From a bacterium (GTDB taxonomy: Bacteria; Patescibacteriota; Patescibacteriia; Patescibacteriales; JAKAJF01), in contig JAKAJF010000008.1 of the NCBI GenBank assembly GCA_021813875.1, positions 1-16,018 on the forward strand: 16,018 bases of DNA, written 5' to 3'. A model generated the notes under the pieces. It did no database searches and was not told the DNA's origin. It saw only the letters and a program-made list of their open reading frames with translations. Shown piece after piece: positions 12,176 to 16,018 of the stretch. Each line of letters begins with the position of its first letter. Positions within the stretch are counted from its first letter, which is position 1. Made by a program: the position numbers and the translations under genes.

Positions 12176-13852
12176 ATGTTGAATCCCAAATTAACGCCTA
12201 AGGCCGAAAGCATCCTGACCGTAAACGACGGCGCCAAGAGGCTGTTCCAGGTCATCTACCAGGAACAGCACAAGGAAGAAAAGGACGACGATACCATCCC
12301 CAGGATCAAAGTCTCTTCGTTCGTGTCGAAGATGGCTTTTTATTATGAAAAGATCAGGAACACGGTCGATTATAAGGAAGAGCATCTTTTGCGCAAGAAC
12401 GCCATCTTGAGGATCCTGCGGCGGCAGATCCTGATCGAGGGAGCCATCATCCCGGAGATCAAATCCAAGGCGGTCGCCAAGCATCTCCTGACGGAATTGA
12501 TCCGGGCCGCTTATCTCCCCAACAACAAGGTCCGCGAGACTAAGATCGACGAATTGGCCGAGGTCATCGACAAATATATCAAGCTGAAAAATTACGCCTT
12601 GAGGAGCCTCGAAGCCTCCGGCAGGGAAGAGAACAATTTCAAGGCCAAGAACGAGCTCACGCAATGGATCATCACCCTGCTCGGCTGCGACATCGAGGAA
12701 AGATTGGGGAGGAGCAAGGTCAATCAGACCATCATTTCCGACCTTTACGATAATCTGGATTCCTTGGTCGAGATACCGGAGGACGCCCCCTACAGGAAGG
12801 ATAAGGATATCCAGATCTATATCGCCATCCACAGGAATCTGCTGAAATTCGACAGCGACATGGTCGCTTTCATCTCTTTCAAATATTTCAATGCCGATTG
12901 GCATAGGGCGGGCGAGGAGGAGATAGCCAGGATCGGCCGCAACATCCTGGTCTTAAGGGATGCCATCGAAAGGCAGATAAATCATCCTCTCTCCGGACAA
13001 TTGAAGAAGATCGTCGGCCGCTATGCCGTTTTCTATGAGATCATGGCGGAAACGATCGCCGATAATCCTGTCCGGGTCTACGAGGATCTCAAAGCCGATC
13101 CCAAGGCCTTCCCGCGCGATATCAAAAAGATCTGCAAGAAACGTTACGGCTCCATCCGCTCGAAATTGTGGCGGTCGGCCGTGAGGAGTATCATCTATAT
13201 CTTCCTGACCAAATCTTTGTTCGCCGTTTTGCTCGAAGTGCCGGCCACCAGGTGGTTCGGCGACGAATTGAACTTTTGGGCCCTGGGCGTCAATATCGGC
13301 TTTCCCGCCCTGCTCCTGTTCATCATCATCCTTTTCACCAAATTGCCTTCGGACAATAATACCAACCGCATAATCGAGGGCATCAATGAGGTGGTCTTTG
13401 TCGAAAAGGAGAGGAAGGAGCCGATCAGATTGCGGGAGCCGGCCAAGCGGGGGAATTCCATGAATGTCATCTTCGGGCTGGTCTATGGAGGCGCCTTCCT
13501 GTTCTCGTTCGGCGTTATTATCTACGCCTTGGAGAAGATCGGCTTCCACTGGATCAGCATCACCATCTTCCTCTTCTTCCTGGCCCTCGTCAGCTTCTTC
13601 GCCATCAGGATCAGGAGAGGGGTCCACGAGCTGGTGGTGGTCGAGCCCAAGGAGAATATCTTCACCTTCCTTTCGGATTTTTTCTATATTCCTATCGTAG
13701 CGGTCGGCAAATGGCTTTCGGAAAAGTTCTCCCGCGTCAATGTCTTCGTCTTCATCCTCGATTTCATAATCGAGGCTCCCTTTAAGATCTTCGTGGAGAT
13801 CGCCGAGGAATGGACTAAATATGTCCGCGAAAGGAAGGAGGAGATCGTTTAG
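12176..13852 (+). CDS. Membrane protein of unknown function, 558 aa
   Basis: I do not recognise this protein. The start is ATG 12176 (MLNPKLTPKAES); the open frame extends back to 12050, but that would overlap the lipoprotein gene and run through the terminator. Residues 1-330 are hydrophilic, rich in charged residues and predicted by eye to be mostly helical. Four hydrophobic segments follow at about 335-353, 366-388, 429-451 and 457-477. The tail (about 490-558) alternates aromatic/hydrophobic and charged residues (FTFLSDFFYIPIVAVGKWL, FKIFVEIAEEWTKYV) and may be amphipathic and lie on the membrane. No signal peptide and no enzyme motif were found. It ends with TAG abutting the rsmI ATG, so the two are translated together. 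The rsmI SD lies inside its last codons. Confidence 0.8.
   Translation: MLNPKLTPKAESILTVNDGAKRLFQVIYQEQHKEEKDDDTIPRIKVSSFVSKMAFYYEKIRNTVDYKEEHLLRKNAILRILRRQILIEGAIIPEIKSKAVAKHLLTELIRAAYLPNNKVRETKIDELAEVIDKYIKLKNYALRSLEASGREENNFKAKNELTQWIITLLGCDIEERLGRSKVNQTIISDLYDNLDSLVEIPEDAPYRKDKDIQIYIAIHRNLLKFDSDMVAFISFKYFNADWHRAGEEEIARIGRNILVLRDAIERQINHPLSGQLKKIVGRYAVFYEIMAETIADNPVRVYEDLKADPKAFPRDIKKICKKRYGSIRSKLWRSAVRSIIYIFLTKSLFAVLLEVPATRWFGDELNFWALGVNIGFPALLLFIIILFTKLPSDNNTNRIIEGINEVVFVEKERKEPIRLREPAKRGNSMNVIFGLVYGGAFLFSFGVIIYALEKIGFHWISITIFLFFLALVSFFAIRIRRGVHELVVVEPKENIFTFLSDFFYIPIVAVGKWLSEKFSRVNVFVFILDFIIEAPFKIFVEIAEEWTKYVRERKEEIV
13835..13841 (+). promoter_or_regulatory. Shine-Dalgarno sequence for rsmI inside the upstream gene
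   Basis: AAGGAGG, a near-perfect anti-SD match, lies 11 nt before ATG 13853 within the last codons of the membrane protein gene. It shows that the host ribosome can use SD pairing even though many genes here lack it. Confidence 0.7.
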
Positions 13853-14551
13853 ATGGCGACCTTATACATCGTAGCCACTCCGATCGGCAACCTGGAAGAC
13901 ATAAGCATGAGGGCGCTCCGCGTCCTGGCTGAAGCCGATTTTATCCTATGCGAAGATACTCGCGTCACTAAGAAGCTCCTCGACCATTATGGCATCTCCA
14001 CCCCCTTGATCTCCTATCACCAGCATAGCGAAACCCCTAAGACTGAAAAGATACTTTCCATCTTGGCCGAAGGCAAGGATCTGGCCCTGGTGACGGACGC
14101 CGGCACTCCCGGCATCTCTGATCCGGGCGGCAGATTGGTCCAGGATGTCATCGAGGAGTTCGGGGAAGACGTCAAAGTCGAATCGATCCCCGGGCCTTCG
14201 GCGGTCACGGCCGCCCTTTCGATCTCCGGCATCCCCACGGACAGGTTCGTGTTCCTGGGTTTTCCGCCGCACAAGAAAGGCAGGCAGACCTTCATAAGAA
14301 AGATCCTCGAGAGCGATCTGCCCGTGGTCGTCTATGAATCAAAATATCGGATCATCAAGTTCCTGGAGGAATTGACGGCGGCCGGCCAGGGACTGAAATC
14401 CAGGATCGAGATCAAATCGGTGGTCGTCTGCCGGGAAATTTCCAAGATGCATGAGACTGTCTACCGCGGAGATCTCGAGACCATCATCGGCAAGATCAAG
14501 GAAGATGAAAATGCCCAAAAGGGGGAATTCGTGGTCATAATCGCCAAATGA
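13853..14551 (+). CDS. rsmI: 16S rRNA (cytidine1402-2'-O)-methyltransferase RsmI, short form
   Basis: This is an S-adenosylmethionine-dependent methyltransferase of the tetrapyrrole-methylase (SAM MTase class III) fold that 2'-O-methylates C1402 in the decoding centre of 16S rRNA. The N-terminal LYIVATPIGNLEDISMRAL and CEDTRVTKKLLDHYGI blocks are diagnostic. LVTDAGTPGISDPGG (about 80-94) and the IPGPSAVTAALSISGIP loop build the SAM pocket, and FLGFPPHKKGR follows. At 232 residues it is shorter than the typical ~280-290 residue protein: it ends at KGEFVVIIAK and lacks the usual C-terminal helical domain after the catalytic fold. Similar truncation is expected in reduced genomes (inference). 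It directly follows the membrane-protein gene. Confidence 0.95.
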   Translation: MATLYIVATPIGNLEDISMRALRVLAEADFILCEDTRVTKKLLDHYGISTPLISYHQHSETPKTEKILSILAEGKDLALVTDAGTPGISDPGGRLVQDVIEEFGEDVKVESIPGPSAVTAALSISGIPTDRFVFLGFPPHKKGRQTFIRKILESDLPVVVYESKYRIIKFLEELTAAGQGLKSRIEIKSVVVCREISKMHETVYRGDLETIIGKIKEDENAQKGEFVVIIAK

Positions 14552-14555
14552 CGGA

Positions 14556-14584
14556 TTGCCTTAAAAATCCCCAACTGTTATAAT
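14556..14584 (+). promoter_or_regulatory. Promoter of the S8 protease gene
   Basis: TTGCCT (14556-14561) and a perfect TATAAT (14579-14584) are separated by 17 bp. The expected start near 14591 is only about 3 nt from the ATG at 14594, so the transcript is nearly leaderless. The first box overlaps the bases just after the rsmI stop. Confidence 0.75.
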
Positions 14585-14587
14585 TAA

Positions 14588-14620
14588 GATGTTATGAAAG
14601 AAAAAATAACATCTTTTTTT
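14588..14620 (+). terminator. Perfect 8-bp inverted repeat with T7 across the protease start codon
   Basis: GATGTTAT (14588-14595) and ATAACATC (14606-14613) are exact inverted repeats with a 10-nt loop, followed by seven T residues (14614-14620). The geometry fits an intrinsic terminator for rsmI read-through, although the stem is A/T-rich and weak. The ATG of the protease (14594) lies at the end of the left arm, so it may instead be an operator or a structure controlling translation. Confidence 0.45.
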
Positions 14621-16018
14621 GTTATATCCATGGCCTTTTTCCTGGCCGCCGGCTTACTGTTGCCCAAGGGCTCGAGCGGTCAAGGGTCGGCCTTGATGGA
14701 TCTGCGGTCCAAGGATGAAATCCTGGTCAAATTCAAGGGTGAAAAGGAACCGGAGGACATTAAGATCGCCCAGGATGGAGATTTTGATGAGATCCTGGCC
14801 GATTTCAAGAAGAATCCCCAGGTCGAATACGCCGAGCCTAATTATAACTATTTCGCCTCCATGATTCCTACGGATACTTATTACAGCAAACAATGGTACC
14901 TCAAGAAGATCAAGGCTCCCGAGGCTTGGGATGAGATCCGAGAATCGGACAAGATCATCATCGCTATCATCGATTCCGGGGTCCAGATCGACCATCCCGA
15001 CCTCCAAGACAATATCTGGAAGAATAAGCGGGAGGTGGCCGGGAATAAGATGGACGATGACGGTAACGGTTTCATAGATGACGTCCATGGTTGGGACTTC
15101 GTCAATAACGTCCCTGACCCCTCACCGAAATTCAAAGGCAATTACACCGAGGCCGGCATCATGCACGGCACCATCGTGGCCGGGATCGCGGCCGCGTCCG
15201 GAAACAATGCCGCCGGCATCAGCGGCGTGACCTGGAAGGCGCAGATCATGCCCTTAAAAGTCTTGGACGACAAAGGGGAGGGCAATACCAATAACGTGGT
15301 CCGGGCCATCGATTATGCCATCGCCAACGGCGCCGATATCATAAATCTCAGCTTTGTCGGTTTCGGCTATAGCCAGAGTCTCGATAATGCCATCAAACGA
15401 GCCTATGACGCCGGTGTCATCGTGGTAGCGGCGGCCGGCAACGAGGAAGATGGCGGCAACGGCTACTCTTTGGATAAGACGCCCATGTATCCGGCCTGCC
15501 ACGACGGCGGTCCTGGCGAGAACCGGGTCATCGGAGTGGCCGCGACCGACACTCTCGACCAGAAAGCCAGCTTTTCGAGCTATGGCTTCAAATGCGTAGA
15601 TATCGCCGCGCCCGGCGTCAGCGTCATCAGTACCGTGGTCAATTCCCCGACCAACTATTTGAACGGTCAGCCTTTCAATGATTTTTATGACGGTTATTGG
15701 TCGGGCACCTCCATGGCCACCCCCATGGTCAGCGGCGCCCTCGCCTTGATCGAGGCCGCCAACCCCAACATGAACCGCGGTCAAGTGATCTCGACCCTCC
15801 TGTCGACGGCCGACAACATCAACCGCCTCAATCCTAATTATCTGAACCAGCTCGGCAAAGGCAGGTTGAATGTCTATGCCGCCGTCTCGGCCGCCAAAGA
15901 GGCTCTGAACAAGAAGACGGCCCGCTTGTTGGTCGCGCCCTTTTCCGGAGAGGAGACGGATGTCAAGATTACCGACAAGGACGGGCTGATAGAGACCGAA
16001 TTCCAGCCCTTCGATTCT
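14594..16018 (+). CDS. Exported subtilisin-like serine protease (S8 family), 3' end outside window
   Basis: The first 475 residues of a secreted subtilase are present, and the frame is open at the right edge. A signal peptide (MKEKITSFFVISMAFFLAAG) is followed by a short propeptide-like region (about 40-90) ending VEYAEPNYNY, the usual pattern before the catalytic domain. The triad is complete: D127 (IIDSGVQIDHPDL), H191 (HGTIVAGIAA) and S373 (SGTSMATP), with the oxyanion Asn N283 (AAGNE). An Asp/Asn-rich loop (153-163, DDDGNGFIDD) may bind calcium. After the protease domain, residues from about 443 (ARLLVAPFSGEETDVKI) resemble the first unit of FG-GAP-like beta-propeller repeats often seen on surface proteins of Patescibacteria. 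The likely role is degradation of external proteins for nutrients or surface processing. It has its own promoter. Confidence 0.93.
   Translation, partial: MKEKITSFFVISMAFFLAAGLLLPKGSSGQGSALMDLRSKDEILVKFKGEKEPEDIKIAQDGDFDEILADFKKNPQVEYAEPNYNYFASMIPTDTYYSKQWYLKKIKAPEAWDEIRESDKIIIAIIDSGVQIDHPDLQDNIWKNKREVAGNKMDDDGNGFIDDVHGWDFVNNVPDPSPKFKGNYTEAGIMHGTIVAGIAAASGNNAAGISGVTWKAQIMPLKVLDDKGEGNTNNVVRAIDYAIANGADIINLSFVGFGYSQSLDNAIKRAYDAGVIVVAAAGNEEDGGNGYSLDKTPMYPACHDGGPGENRVIGVAATDTLDQKASFSSYGFKCVDIAAPGVSVISTVVNSPTNYLNGQPFNDFYDGYWSGTSMATPMVSGALALIEAANPNMNRGQVISTLLSTADNINRLNPNYLNQLGKGRLNVYAAVSAAKEALNKKTARLLVAPFSGEETDVKITDKDGLIETEFQPFDS

Noticed and set aside
12191..12904. 237-codon minus-strand frame, and similar ones at 158-820, 8387-9052 and 12953-13627
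   Set aside because: They lie opposite well-supported genes, have Asp/Val/Leu-rich shadow composition, and lack promoters or ribosome-binding sites.
9410..14551. Possible alternative genetic code with UGA as glycine
   Set aside because: UGA ends the genes at 9412 and 14551 in sensible places (one directly before a terminator), and no in-frame UGA was seen in the genes translated.

Overview
The window is 16 kb of bacterial chromosome read almost entirely from the + strand, with genes tightly packed. The most likely source is a member of the Candidate Phyla Radiation / Patescibacteria (Parcubacteria-like). This is an inference from gene content and style: short proteins, a truncated RsmI, A/T-rich start contexts that often lack a Shine-Dalgarno (SD) sequence, and a secreted subtilase whose tail resembles FG-GAP-type repeats. 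UGA is a normal stop here (genes ending at 9412 and 14551), so the UGA=Gly code of Gracilibacteria/Absconditabacteria does not apply. No RNA gene, CRISPR array or transposase gene was seen, and no gene-free stretch exceeds about 200 bases.

Region 1 (1-988) is the end of the F1 ATP synthase operon: the 3' part of atpD followed directly by atpC.

Region 2 (1041-8206) is a six-gene operon for a membrane complex of the group 4 [NiFe]-hydrogenase / complex I superfamily. The order is small subunit (HyfI/NuoB-like), HyfB/NuoL-like, HyfC/NuoH-like, HyfE/NuoK-like, HyfF/NuoN-like, and a fused NuoC-NuoD-like large subunit (HyfG-like). The membrane arm keeps its ion-channel residues. The large subunit has lost the cysteines that bind Ni-Fe, the small subunit has lost three of the four ligands of its proximal [4Fe-4S] cluster, and no ferredoxin-like subunit or maturation gene is present. 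As written, the complex appears to have no redox cofactor. This is the most striking content of the window.

Region 3 (8207-9450) is a single-gene unit with its own strong promoter nested in a terminator-like hairpin and its own terminator. It encodes a 351-aa protein with beta-carbonic-anhydrase-like signatures.

Region 4 (9485-12141) is the chaperonin operon: a sigma70-type promoter, a CIRCE operator (HrcA site), groES, a 63-bp palindromic MITE-like repeat, groEL, and a lipoprotein gene attached 4 nt after groEL, then a terminator with a TTCG loop.

Region 5 (12141-14551) holds a 558-aa membrane protein of unknown function, possibly translated from a leaderless mRNA, followed immediately by rsmI (16S rRNA 2'-O-methyltransferase). 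Region 6 (14556-16018) is an exported subtilisin-like (S8) protease with its own promoter, cut by the window end.

A recurrent detail is that six gene junctions have exactly four bases between a TAA stop and the next ATG, with the spacer ending in AT and no SD. Strong SDs exist elsewhere (upstream of 8357 and of rsmI), so the ribosome can apparently use both modes.
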